DNA of 32,933 nucleotides from JAABYT01 sp041581935 (GTDB lineage Bacteria; Pseudomonadota; Gammaproteobacteria; HK1), in assembly GCA_041581935.1 (NCBI GenBank), contig JBFICP010000005.1, forward strand, positions 1-32,933, given 5' to 3'. Position numbers and translations under genes: made by a program. Each line of letters begins with the position of its first letter. Positions within the stretch are counted from its first letter, which is position 1. Shown here piece by piece: positions 16,024-24,326 of the stretch. The notes under the pieces were generated by a model. That model made no database searches. It was not told the DNA's origin and worked only from the letters and a program-made list of their open reading frames with translations.

Positions 16024-17133
16024 GTGGACGGGCTTCGAGTGGAGTTGCGCCAGAGCGCACCGATTGCGCTCGATGCGCGTTTCGAAGCCGCCCCCGGAGA
16101 AGTGCTGGCACTGGTCGGCCCGTCGGGTAGTGGCAAGACGACAATTCTCCGATCCATCGCCGGACTCTACCGGCCTCGAGAAGGTCGCGTGTCGGTCGAC
16201 GATCAGCTCTGGTGGGACAGCAGCCGGGGGATCTTCCTGCCACCGCATCAGCGCCGCGTCGGACTCGTTTTCCAAAGCTACGCGTTGTTCCCCCATATGA
16301 CCGCCATCGGAAACGTGACCGCCGCTCTCGACCACATCCCGGCGAGCCAACGGCGCCGGCGGGCCGCGGAGTTGCTGGAGCTTGTGCACCTGCCGGGGCT
16401 CGAAGATCGCTATCCGCCGAACCTATCCGGAGGCCAGCAACAACGCGTCGCCGTGGCTCGGGCGCTCGCCCGCGAGCCGCGCATATTGTTGCTCGATGAG
16501 CCCTTCTCCGCGGTCGACCGCGAGACCCGCGAGCGACTCTATCGCGAGCTGGTGGCCATGCGACGGCGGCTGTCCATGCCGCTGGTGCTGGTGACGCACG
16601 ATCTGAACGAGGCGCTGATGCTGGCCGACAGCGTGAGTCTCCTGCATCACGGCCGTACCTTGCAGCACGGCCGGCCCGCGGATGTGCTGCAACACCCGAT
16701 CAGCGTTCAGGCGGCACGACTGCTCGGTCATCGCAACATCTTCACCGCCGAGGTCGTCGAGCAGCGCCCCGATCTTGGTTTCACCGTCATCGACTGGAAC
16801 GGGCACCGCATCGAAGCGGCGGCCGCACCTCAACTTCGGCCGGGAGATACCGTGGCGTGGGTACTGCCGGCGTCCAAGGCGGTACTGCATCGAAGGGATC
16901 GGCCGTCGCGTGGCACCACGGAAAATCCGATCTCGGGCATCATCTCCGAGCATTTGCAGCTGGGCGATACGACGGTCAGCGTGCTGCAGGTGGACGGCAC
17001 GCAGTCTCACTCGATTACATTCCAGGTCCCCGCCCACGTTGCGGAGAGGAATCGCCTCGGCGTCGGCGAGCGGGCATCGGTGTCGCTGCTGGCGGCATCG
17101 ATTCACCTGATGCCTTCCGAAACGAAGCCCTGA
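16024..17133 (+). CDS. modC: Molybdate ABC transporter ATP-binding protein ModC
   Basis: A 369-aa ABC ATPase that energises ModB. Walker A is GPSGSGKT (32-39), the Q-loop is in LVFQSYALFPHMT, the signature is LSGGQQQR (134-141), Walker B is ILLLDEPFSAVD (from about 154) and the switch His is in LVTHDLNEA. Residues from about 225 onward form the ModC regulatory extension, ending in a TOBE/Mop domain (ISGIISEHLQLGDTTVSVLQ) that in relatives binds oxyanion and inhibits transport. The start is a GTG one base after modB. It is the last gene of modABC. The next gene runs towards it from the other strand. Confidence 0.94.
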   Translation: MDGLRVELRQSAPIALDARFEAAPGEVLALVGPSGSGKTTILRSIAGLYRPREGRVSVDDQLWWDSSRGIFLPPHQRRVGLVFQSYALFPHMTAIGNVTAALDHIPASQRRRRAAELLELVHLPGLEDRYPPNLSGGQQQRVAVARALAREPRILLLDEPFSAVDRETRERLYRELVAMRRRLSMPLVLVTHDLNEALMLADSVSLLHHGRTLQHGRPADVLQHPISVQAARLLGHRNIFTAEVVEQRPDLGFTVIDWNGHRIEAAAAPQLRPGDTVAWVLPASKAVLHRRDRPSRGTTENPISGIISEHLQLGDTTVSVLQVDGTQSHSITFQVPAHVAERNRLGVGERASVSLLAASIHLMPSETKP

Positions 17134-17206
17134 AACCTGCACGCGCCGCGGCGCAAGCACGGAAAGAACCTTCGGGCAAACACCTCAGACGAGTTCATGG
17201 CGGTGC

Positions 17207-17220
17207 CGCCTGTGCAGGCG
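17207..17220. terminator. Weak hairpin between modC and the opposing gene
   Basis: CGCCT (17207-17211) and AGGCG (17216-17220) flank GTGC in the 180-bp convergent gap after modC. It is a small, self-complementary element without a T tract and is the only stem-loop I saw there. Confidence 0.2.
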
Positions 17221-17314
17221 AGCTGACGCGCTGACCGTAGATGAAGTCGCGCGGCAATTACTCAAAGGCGGTCGATATCGACGAAGCGTTCGCGCCTTTC
17301 GCCAAACAACCGGA

Positions 17315-18388
17315 CTATTCGCTGGCGCCCTCGACGGTGCAGCGCTGCGCGCGCCAGCGCAGCATCCCGCCAGCCAGATTGGCCACATCCTCGAATCCCG
17401 CGCGGCGCAGCATCAAGGTCGCCTGAGCGGAGCGTCCGCCGGCTCGACACACCGCCACGATGGGCGTATCCGACGAAAGCTCTCCGGTGCGCCCGGTAAG
17501 CTCGCCGAGTGGAACGAGTCGTGCGCCGGGAATGCGTCCCAACGGGCCTTTAAACTCGCCCGGTTCCCGAACGTCCACGATCTGGACGTGGTGCAGATGG
17601 TCTTCCAGCCACTGAGGCTGGACCTCCCAAATACCCGCGAACGTGTAAGTGAGTGGAGCCCACGTGGGCTCGTCTGCAGGCGCCCTGTCGTCATCGGGTC
17701 TACCACAGTTCAAATTCGCGGGCACCGCGATCTCGAGCTTTTTCGGATGCGCAAGACCGAGGTTGTTCATATAGACCGCGAAATCGTTTTCATTGAGATC
17801 GCCACCTAGTCGAGGGTTGTACCGCCTTTCCTCTGCGACGCTGGTCGCGGTCAGCCCCCGGTAGTCGTGCGCGGGATACAAAAGACACTCGTCCGGAAGC
17901 GTGAAAATCTGCTCGTGAACCGAACGGTACATAACCCGCGGATCGCCCTCCTGAAAGTCCGTGCGACCACAGCCACGAATGAGCAGGCAATCGCCGGTAA
18001 AGGCCTTGCTCGAATCGTCCAGGACGTAGGTCATGCAGCCATTGGTATGGCCGGGTGTTGCGCGCGCCTCGAGATAGTGATTCCCGAAGTGAATCTTCTC
18101 GCCATGCTCCAGATAACGGTCTGCGCACTCGGCGCCGCTCGCCGCCGACACCGCATTGCGACAGCCGGTGCGCTGCTTCAAAGACCACGCACCCGTCACA
18201 TGGTCGGCGTGGATATGGGTTTCGAGCGAAAATCGAAGCGCGAGACCGAGCTCATCGAGCAACGCCGCATCTCGCCGTACCTGCTCGTAGACCGGATCGA
18301 TTATCATCGCTTCTCTCGTCGCAACGTCGGCGAGTAAATAAGTGTACGTCGACGAATCGGGATCGAACAGTTGACGAAAAATGACCAT
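17315..18388 (-). CDS. Persulfide dioxygenase (ETHE1-type) fused to rhodanese
   Basis: A 357-aa two-domain cytoplasmic protein. Residues 1-240 are a metallo-beta-lactamase-fold persulfide dioxygenase, with HIHADH at 58-63, His114 in PGHTNG, Asp133 in FTGDCLL and His174 in YPAHDYRG as mononuclear iron ligands. Residues 250-357 are a rhodanese domain with Cys314 in VCRAGGRS. Known fusions oxidise glutathione persulfide to sulfite and pass sulfane sulfur to or from thiosulfate, so the role is sulfide/persulfide detoxification. The start is an ATG with GAGG six bases upstream. It is transcribed away from the radical SAM gene, with about 190 bp between the two starts. I judge the fusion real because one uninterrupted frame covers both domains. 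Confidence 0.93.
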   Translation of the reverse strand: MVIFRQLFDPDSSTYTYLLADVATREAMIIDPVYEQVRRDAALLDELGLALRFSLETHIHADHVTGAWSLKQRTGCRNAVSAASGAECADRYLEHGEKIHFGNHYLEARATPGHTNGCMTYVLDDSSKAFTGDCLLIRGCGRTDFQEGDPRVMYRSVHEQIFTLPDECLLYPAHDYRGLTATSVAEERRYNPRLGGDLNENDFAVYMNNLGLAHPKKLEIAVPANLNCGRPDDDRAPADEPTWAPLTYTFAGIWEVQPQWLEDHLHHVQIVDVREPGEFKGPLGRIPGARLVPLGELTGRTGELSSDTPIVAVCRAGGRSAQATLMLRRAGFEDVANLAGGMLRWRAQRCTVEGASE

Positions 18389-18434
18389 CGATCACCTCAG
18401 CCGATACCGGGCAAAACGAGCCACGCGTGTCGTA

Positions 18435-18470
18435 GGAACTTATGTGACTTTCCCGGGTCTATCAAGACCC
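18435..18470 (-). promoter_or_regulatory. Possible promoter and operator of the persulfide dioxygenase gene
   Basis: A perfect inverted repeat, GGGTCT (18455-18460) and AGACCC (18465-18470), surrounds ATCA. Read on the minus strand, its centre overlaps a TTGATA box that could serve as -35 for the leftward gene, with a poor -10 (TAAGTT) 17 bp further. A repressor dimer bound here would cover the -35. The regulator is unknown. Confidence 0.3.
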
Positions 18471-18579
18471 TGCGCCCGTGATCGCTTCTCGAGTCGCGAT
18501 AGATCCGAAACCTCCGCCTTATCGCGCACCCGACGCTAGCCAGGGGGTACAATGGGAACTCGCGCGGAGGTTCGGCAAC

Positions 18580-19965
18580 ATGCATGTCACGCTCATCAAT
18601 CCATACGAGCTCGGCCGTCAGCCGTTCGGGCTCGCCGAGCCCGCTGCTTGGTTGGAGCGTGCCGGCTTCGAGGTGGACTGTCTGGACCTGTCCCTGGATC
18701 GGCTCGAACCCGAGGTGCTCGGCCGCGCGCGCATGGTCGCGATCTATCTGCCCATGCACACCGCCACCCGCATCGCGCTAGAAGCGCTGCCACGTATCCG
18801 GGAGCTCGCCCCGGGGGCCCATCTGTGTGTCTACGGGTTGTACGCGCCAGTCAACGAGCAGCTGTTTCGCGACCTCGGTGTCAATACGATTCTCGGCGGG
18901 GAGTTCGAGCCCGGTCTGAAGTCGACTGCCGAGCGTGTGCGAGCCGGTGATGGCACTCGACAGATCGAAAGCGTAATCAGTTTGGAAAAAATTCGTTTCT
19001 TGCCACCCAAGCGCGACGGACTGCCGGATCTCACTCGCTACGCGCGGCTCAATCTACCCGACGGCAGCGAGCGCGTCGTGGGATTCACTGAGGCGAGCCG
19101 CGGTTGCAAGCACCTGTGCCGTCATTGCCCGGTGGTTCCCGTATACCAAGGCCGATTCCGCATCGTGCCGGTCGACGTAGTGATGGCCGATATCCGCGCT
19201 CAGGTCGCAGCAGGCGCCAGGCATATCTCATTCGGAGATCCCGACTTCCTGAACGGACCCACGCACGCTCTGCGCGTCGTAGAGGCGCTGCACGAGGAGT
19301 TCCCGGACCTCACCTACGACGCAACAATCAAGATTGAGCACATCGTCAAGCACGACGCACTTCTACCCGATCTCGAGCGCACCGGTTGCCTGTTCGTCAT
19401 CTCCGCGGTCGAATCCGTGGACGACGACGTACTCGAGCGTCTGGATAAGAATCACACTTATGCTGACCTGGTCCTGGCGCTCGCGCGCCTGCGACAAACC
19501 CGCATCGCTCTTGCGCCTACGTTCGTGGCGTTCACACCGTGGACGAGCCTCGAGGGGTATCGAGAGCTGCTCGCACGGCTCGTCGAGCTGCGCCTTGTCG
19601 AAAGCGTTCCTTCGATCCAGCTGGCGATTCGCCTGCTCGTGCCCAGGGGCTCTTACTTGTTGCAACTCCCCGAGTTTGAAGATTTCATCGGGCCCTTCGA
19701 CCCGGCGCTCCTCGGCTATCCATGGCGTCACCCGGACCCGGCGGTGGACGCGCTCCAAGAGCGGATACTGGCGCTCGTCGAGCGCTCGGAGGACGACGGC
19801 CACTCGCGGGCCGAGGTGTTTACATCGATCTGGCAACTGACGCACGAGGCACTCGCTTCGGATGCGCCCGCGCTGCCCGGGAACCTCGGCTATCCCATCC
19901 CTCACCACTCCGAACCCTGGTACTGCTGCGCGGAGCCGACGAGCCAACAGCTTGTGAGCTTTTAG
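18580..19965 (+). CDS. B12-binding-domain radical SAM protein with CCAEP tail
   Basis: A 461-aa protein. Residues 1-120 form an N-terminal cobalamin-binding-like domain (HVTLINPYELGRQPFGL, AIYLPMHTATRIALEAL), without the DxHxxG histidine of base-off binders. The radical SAM core follows, with Cys176, Cys180 and Cys183 in SRGCKHLCRHCP (CxxxCxxC) binding the 4Fe-4S cluster. The C-terminus reads EPWYCCAEPTSQQ, the signature of the CUAEP/CCAEP-tail radical SAM family, in which the second Cys (Cys450, TGC at 19927-19929) is selenocysteine in some members. The ATG at 18580 has GGAGG at 18566-18570. The substrate is not established. A secreted NHL protein follows 38 bp later. Confidence 0.9.
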   Translation: MHVTLINPYELGRQPFGLAEPAAWLERAGFEVDCLDLSLDRLEPEVLGRARMVAIYLPMHTATRIALEALPRIRELAPGAHLCVYGLYAPVNEQLFRDLGVNTILGGEFEPGLKSTAERVRAGDGTRQIESVISLEKIRFLPPKRDGLPDLTRYARLNLPDGSERVVGFTEASRGCKHLCRHCPVVPVYQGRFRIVPVDVVMADIRAQVAAGARHISFGDPDFLNGPTHALRVVEALHEEFPDLTYDATIKIEHIVKHDALLPDLERTGCLFVISAVESVDDDVLERLDKNHTYADLVLALARLRQTRIALAPTFVAFTPWTSLEGYRELLARLVELRLVESVPSIQLAIRLLVPRGSYLLQLPEFEDFIGPFDPALLGYPWRHPDPAVDALQERILALVERSEDDGHSRAEVFTSIWQLTHEALASDAPALPGNLGYPIPHHSEPWYCCAEPTSQQLVSF

Positions 19966-20003
19966 GTCCAATTTCCGTGTCGAACAAAAAAGAGGGAAAT
20001 TTC

Positions 20004-20876
20004 ATGCGATCGATCGCCGTATCTGCGTTGTTCGTGATTCTCACCGGTTTCGCGCCTATGGGGGTGCTGCAGGCGGACACGCTCGAATTCACTTTGGTTG
20101 CCGCAAGCGCAGAGGATCTCGGTGAGCCTCATGACATTGTCCTGTCGCCGGATGGCAGGCACCTTTACGTTGCGGATAACGCCAACGATCGGATAGTCGT
20201 TCTGGATGCGAACTCGCTGGAGCAGACCGCAGTATTCGCACAGAACGAGGTCGCGGCGCCTCACGATGTGGTATTCGACCGACAGGGACGTCTGCTCGTA
20301 GCGGATACACGGAATCATCGCATCGCCATTTACGCGATCGACGGGACTGGTGGCCGGTTAATCGGCTCGCTCGAAGGACCGATTCGCGCGCCGGAGGGGG
20401 TCGGCGTGCATGCCGATGGCCGCGTGTTCGCGACCGGGGCGGCGTCGGGAAACCTGGTGGTATTCGATAACGGTGAGGTCGTGGCGGAAATCGGCGGCTT
20501 TTCCTCGCCCCATGACGTGGAATTCGACCCGTCGGGACGTGCCTGGGTAGCGGATGCGGCCAACGACCGGATGGTACGCTTGAGCGACGCGCTAGAGATA
20601 GACCTGGTTCTCTCGGGTGGGCCGTATTTTTTCAACGGCCCGCGCTACATGGACTTCGATGACAGAGGCCGGCTGTACGTCGCCGACAAGTACAGCAATC
20701 AGATCAAGATCATTGGGCCGGATGGCGAACTCTTGCAGGTGCTCGGAACCGAGCGTTCAGGAAAGGGGGAAGGAGTTTTCGACCGCCCCGAGGGTGTCGA
20801 GATTCGCGGGCGAGATGTGTGGTTCTCGGACACCTACAATGACCGAATCGTGCGCTATCGTGTGAAGGGTTCGTGA
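20004..20876 (+). CDS. Secreted six-bladed NHL-repeat beta-propeller
   Basis: A 290-aa protein with a signal peptide (RSIAVSALFVILTGFAPMGVLQA, cleavage before DTLEF). Six NHL-type blades follow, each with a PxxV-x-DxxGR-xxVAD-xxNxRI pattern: PHDIVLSPDGRHLYVAD, PHDVVFDRQGRLLVAD, PEGVGVHADGRVFATG, PHDVEFDPSGRAWVAD, PRYMDFDDRGRLYVAD and PEGVEIRGRDVWFSD. NHL propellers bind ligands or partners and some are lyases or lactonases. No catalytic set is evident here. AGAGGG at 19991-19996 with 7-base spacing supports the ATG at 20004. The 38-bp gap to the radical SAM gene suggests co-transcription, so the two proteins may act in one pathway, although this one is predicted to be periplasmic. Confidence 0.9.
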   Translation: MRSIAVSALFVILTGFAPMGVLQADTLEFTLVAASAEDLGEPHDIVLSPDGRHLYVADNANDRIVVLDANSLEQTAVFAQNEVAAPHDVVFDRQGRLLVADTRNHRIAIYAIDGTGGRLIGSLEGPIRAPEGVGVHADGRVFATGAASGNLVVFDNGEVVAEIGGFSSPHDVEFDPSGRAWVADAANDRMVRLSDALEIDLVLSGGPYFFNGPRYMDFDDRGRLYVADKYSNQIKIIGPDGELLQVLGTERSGKGEGVFDRPEGVEIRGRDVWFSDTYNDRIVRYRVKGS

Positions 20877-20936
20877 CGCGCTCTTTGGCGGTGCTTTTTA
20901 CGCATCGTCGCCAGGTATTTTTCTCGGGAGTTTCAA

Positions 20937-21794
20937 ATGACAAAAAAGAGAGTCGTGGTGACAGGCGCAAGTGGCTACATCGTGCAACGCATGTGGCCGG
21001 AGCTTTCCGCGCGCTATGAACTCGTCGCGCTCGACAGCCGTGCAACGACTTCGGACGGCGAACCCGTCCCGGGTATTTGTGTGTGCGATTTGACCGAGCC
21101 GGACAGAGATCTCTACCGGAAACATTTCACCGGCGCGGAGGCAGTCATCCATAGCGCCTTCGTTAGCGCGAAAGGCCTCGACGCGACGACCTGGTCCGAT
21201 AACAGTGCGCCGAAGTTTCAGGCCGAGCTCGCAAACGTCGCCATGGCTTACAACGTGTATCAGACCGCGCTCGAGGAGAATGTCGGCCGCGTGGTGGTCG
21301 CGAGCTCGAACCACGCGGCCGATTACTACGAGCGGCTGATATGGGCGGACGCATGGGACTGTGTCACTCCCGACATGCCGCCGAAATCCGACAACTATTA
21401 CGGTTGGGCCAAGATTGCCTACGAGTCTCTCGGCTTCGTGTTCGCAACCGGCAAAGTCGGCGGACGCAAGCTCGAGGTCGTGCAGCTGCGTATCGGTGGT
21501 CCCCGCGACAATGCCGATCTGGACGGCATCAGTCCGGGCGACATCAAAACGATGCATCGCGGCCTGGGTGCGTATCTCAGCCGGCGCGACCAGGTGCAGC
21601 TGTTCGTGAAAAGCATCGAGGCGCCTGACATCGAAGACGAGCACGGCGTGCCTTTTCAGATTTTTTACGGAGTGAGTGGCAACACGCACAATTTCTGGAG
21701 TATCGCGAACGCACGTAAGGTCATAGGCTACTCGCCGGACGACAACAGCCAGGTTAACTTCGCGGATCGGATCGCCGAGATCGCCCGAGAATAA
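20937..21794 (+). CDS. NAD-dependent epimerase/dehydratase, uronate dehydrogenase-like
   Basis: A 285-aa extended short-chain dehydrogenase/reductase. The Rossmann motif is TGASGYIV (9-16), in which the third glycine of the usual TGxxGxxG is replaced by Val16. The active site is Tyr155 and Lys159 in NYYGWAKIAYE, with a Ser pair in VVVASSNHAADYY (about 120-131). The SSNH stretch and the overall length are closest in my recollection to uronate dehydrogenases, which oxidise sugar acids to aldarolactones. A different sugar or polyol substrate is equally possible. GGGAG at 20926-20930 marks the start. It lies between the NHL gene and a second SDR, with a 7-bp gap to the latter. Confidence 0.85.
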   Translation: MTKKRVVVTGASGYIVQRMWPELSARYELVALDSRATTSDGEPVPGICVCDLTEPDRDLYRKHFTGAEAVIHSAFVSAKGLDATTWSDNSAPKFQAELANVAMAYNVYQTALEENVGRVVVASSNHAADYYERLIWADAWDCVTPDMPPKSDNYYGWAKIAYESLGFVFATGKVGGRKLEVVQLRIGGPRDNADLDGISPGDIKTMHRGLGAYLSRRDQVQLFVKSIEAPDIEDEHGVPFQIFYGVSGNTHNFWSIANARKVIGYSPDDNSQVNFADRIAEIARE

Positions 21795-21801
21795 TTGCAC
21801 C

Positions 21802-22557
21802 ATGAGCAGCAGGGAACTCGAAAACAGGACGGCACTCGTCACCGGTGGGTCCCGCGGCATCGGCCGGGCGATCTGTCTCGCCCTCGGCGGGGCGGGTGCC
21901 CGCGTCGCGGTCAACTATGCAAACGATCGGGATGCCGCCGATAAAACTCTGGCTGAGCTCGAAGCACTGGGCGCGCAGGCTACTATCGTCAAGGCCGATG
22001 TGTCCGAGCCTGACGCGGTATCCGGCATGGTCGAAACGGTGGAAAATTCACTGGGTCCAGTGGATCTGCTGGTAACCAGTGCCGGCATTGCAAGGGCGGA
22101 GCAGCATGATGAGATGCGCTTCGAGGGTTGGCGGCGGATGCTGGCGGTCAATCTCGACGGTACCTACCTGCCGGTCATGGCGGTCAAGGACGGCATGCTG
22201 GCAAGAGGTTACGGCCGCATCGTGTGCATTGCTTCCATCGCGGGGTTGCGCGCCCGGGGAAGCATGATCAGCTACAGCACCTCGAAGGCAGCCGTCATCG
22301 CATTCGCGAGAAGCTGTGCGGCGGCCTTCGGGCCCGGCATACGCGTGAACTGTGTGGCGCCCGGATTGATTGACACCGACATGGGTCAGTCCATGGGAGC
22401 GGAAGCGGTAACGCGCTTGAGCGAGGAAGCTTTTCTCAAACGAATCGGGCAGCCCGAGGAAATCGCGCAGACCGTGCTCTTTCTTCTGTCGGAGCGCTCC
22501 AGCTTTACCACCGGTCAGACGCTGGTCGCCGACGGAGGACGTGTCACGCTGCCCTGA
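21802..22557 (+). CDS. SDR family oxidoreductase, FabG-like
   Basis: A 251-aa classical SDR. The cofactor motif is TGGSRGIG (14-21), with NYANDRD after beta-2, which favours NADP(H). The catalytic residues are Ser145, Tyr158 and Lys162 in YSTSKAA. The usual NNAG is replaced by TSAG (92-95). FabG-type enzymes reduce 3-oxoacyl-ACP or -CoA, but stand-alone relatives often act on other ketones or alcohols. It follows the epimerase by 7 bp and ends the plus-strand run that begins with the radical SAM gene. It is convergent with the crotonase, with only 39 bp between stops. Confidence 0.9.
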   Translation: MSSRELENRTALVTGGSRGIGRAICLALGGAGARVAVNYANDRDAADKTLAELEALGAQATIVKADVSEPDAVSGMVETVENSLGPVDLLVTSAGIARAEQHDEMRFEGWRRMLAVNLDGTYLPVMAVKDGMLARGYGRIVCIASIAGLRARGSMISYSTSKAAVIAFARSCAAAFGPGIRVNCVAPGLIDTDMGQSMGAEAVTRLSEEAFLKRIGQPEEIAQTVLFLLSERSSFTTGQTLVADGGRVTLP

Positions 22558-22596
22558 GCTGCCGGCATTTCGGACGTCGACGGCCCGCGATAGCGT

Positions 22597-23385
22597 TCAG
22601 CGACCGCGGAACTCGGGCTCGCGCTTTTCCATGAACGCCCGGCGGCCTTCCACGTAGTCCTCGCTCGCAAAGCAACGATCCACTGCCGCCTGGCAGGCGT
22701 CCAGGTCTCGATCTTCGGGATCCTTGCCGATCTCCAGGAACACCCGTTTCATTGCCGCGATGGTGAGCGGCGCGTTTCCCGCCATTCTGGTGGCGTATTC
22801 TTCCACGTGGCTTTCGAGCGCGGCATCGGGCAAAACGGCGTGCACCAGCCCCATGGCCCGCGCCTCGCTGGCGTTGTAGCGTCGAGCGCTGAGACAGATG
22901 TCCTTCGCATTGGGCATCCCGACCACGTTTGCGAGGCGCTTGATGCTCGTTAGCGAGTAGCCGAGACCGAGCCTCGCAGCCGGCAGACCGAATCGTGAGC
23001 CTTCTGTGCAGAAACGGATGTCGCAGCACGCGGCGAGCCCGAGCCCGCCGCCGATGCAGTAACCGCGGATCATGGCGATTGTCGGCTTCGGCGAGTCGTA
23101 GAGATTCGAATAGGCGCGCGCGGTGGTGGCGTTATACTGCTTGACCGCTTCAGCGCTGGCCCGTTCGTCCTCGAACTTCGAGATATCGGCACCCGAGACG
23201 AATGCCTTTCCGCCTGCGCCGGAGAGCACAATCACACGAATATCCGTGTCTGAGTTGAAATCAGACAATATCGTTTCAGCGGCCACCCACATTTCCATTG
23301 ACACGGCGTTGTGCCGCTCGGGATTGTTGAACACCATATGTCCGATGGCGCCTTCTTTGCGCGCCAGCATCTTTTCACTGCTCAT
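22597..23385 (-). CDS. Crotonase-fold enoyl-CoA hydratase/isomerase family protein
   Basis: A 262-aa crotonase superfamily protein that acts on acyl-CoA thioesters. The oxyanion-hole regions are present (FVSGADISKF near 62-71, and CIGGGLGLAACCD near 110-122). The two glutamates of true enoyl-CoA hydratases are missing: Gly116 replaces the first (GGGLGLA rather than GGGxELA) and Ala136 replaces the second (FGLPAARLG rather than FGxPExxLG). It therefore probably catalyses an isomerisation, decarboxylation or hydrolysis instead. The ATG at 23385 is chosen, since GGGAGG lies about 13 bases upstream. A GTG at 23406 would place that site inside the gene. It lies 81 bp downstream of the minus-strand SDR, probably in the same operon. 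Confidence 0.88.
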   Translation of the reverse strand: MSSEKMLARKEGAIGHMVFNNPERHNAVSMEMWVAAETILSDFNSDTDIRVIVLSGAGGKAFVSGADISKFEDERASAEAVKQYNATTARAYSNLYDSPKPTIAMIRGYCIGGGLGLAACCDIRFCTEGSRFGLPAARLGLGYSLTSIKRLANVVGMPNAKDICLSARRYNASEARAMGLVHAVLPDAALESHVEEYATRMAGNAPLTIAAMKRVFLEIGKDPEDRDLDACQAAVDRCFASEDYVEGRRAFMEKREPEFRGR

Positions 23386-23466
23386 GGTCGAAATCGTTCC
23401 TCCCACGCCTGTCTTGCAGGTTCATCGAATAGTGACCGAGCGGGCATCCCGCGGTTTCCGCCATGC

Positions 23467-24243
23467 TCAATCGGCAACAGGAACCGTGTAATTGAGTCCC
23501 AATCGCCCGCCGTCAACGTAGATTGTCTCACCGGTGATGTAGCTCGCCTCATCGCTTGCGAGGAATACGGCAACCGAGGCGATCTCCGACGGTTCACCGA
23601 GCCGCCCCAGCGGTGTACGCGAAAGCAGCTTCCGGCGTGCCGCATCGTCGACCATCAGCTGCTTCACCATGTCGGTGGCAATGCTGCCGGGGCCGATCGC
23701 GTTGACGCGGATACCTTTGTCCGCAAGGGCGAGCGCCATGCTGACGGTGAGCTGCTTGACTCCGCCCTTGCAGATTGAGTAGGTGAGAATATTCGGCAGC
23801 GTGATAACCGCCTGAATCGATGACATATTGATTATCGATCCGCCACCACCTTGCGCCACCATCTGACGGGCTGCCGCCTGACCGGTGAGAAAGAATCCCT
23901 TCAGGTTGACTCGCACCACGCGATCGAAGTCTTCCTCCTCGAGGTCGAGAATGTCGGCGATATGCAGTATGGCGGCGTTCGAAATCATTACATCGAGCCG
24001 ACCGTGCTGCTCTACGGTCTTCTCCACGAGTGACTGCACCTGGGCCTTGTCCCCGACATCGCAGGGTATGAATGTTGCATCGCCACCATCGGACCGAATG
24101 GCCTCGGCCGCCGTCTCGCCTTTCTCGGTGTCGATATCGGCAAGCACCACGTGCGCGCCATCACGAGCGAACCGTTGTCCGCACGCAAAACCGATGCCCT
24201 GCGCACCACCGGTGACGACTAAGACTTTATTCTCGACGGACAT
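23467..24243 (-). CDS. SDR family oxidoreductase, glucose/3-oxoacyl reductase-like
   Basis: A 258-aa classical SDR. The cofactor motif is TGGAQGIG (11-18) and ADIDTEKGE after beta-2 has an Asp that favours NAD(H). Catalytic Ser141/142, Tyr155 and Lys159 lie in NMSSIQAV and TYSICKGG. The normal NNAG is SNAA (88-91). The C-terminal half has NAIGPGSIATDM and ITGETIYVDGG, typical of 3-oxoacyl-ACP reductase and glucose 1-dehydrogenase relatives. GGAG lies 9 bases before the ATG at 24243. It is transcribed leftward with the crotonase, which suggests a short acyl-CoA or alcohol oxidation route. Confidence 0.9.
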   Translation of the reverse strand: MSVENKVLVVTGGAQGIGFACGQRFARDGAHVVLADIDTEKGETAAEAIRSDGGDATFIPCDVGDKAQVQSLVEKTVEQHGRLDVMISNAAILHIADILDLEEEDFDRVVRVNLKGFFLTGQAAARQMVAQGGGGSIINMSSIQAVITLPNILTYSICKGGVKQLTVSMALALADKGIRVNAIGPGSIATDMVKQLMVDDAARRKLLSRTPLGRLGEPSEIASVAVFLASDEASYITGETIYVDGGRLGLNYTVPVAD

Positions 24244-24326
24244 GACATGAATCTCCGGTTTGAATCGTATCGAGCACGTGCTTTCGGACGTCCGGAAGCA
24301 GGTTCATCGAGCAGGATAATACATCA

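Noticed and set aside
19924..19929. Selenocysteine (in-frame UGA) in the radical SAM CCAEP tail
   Set aside because: Both codons are TGC, so this member uses cysteine and no recoding is needed.
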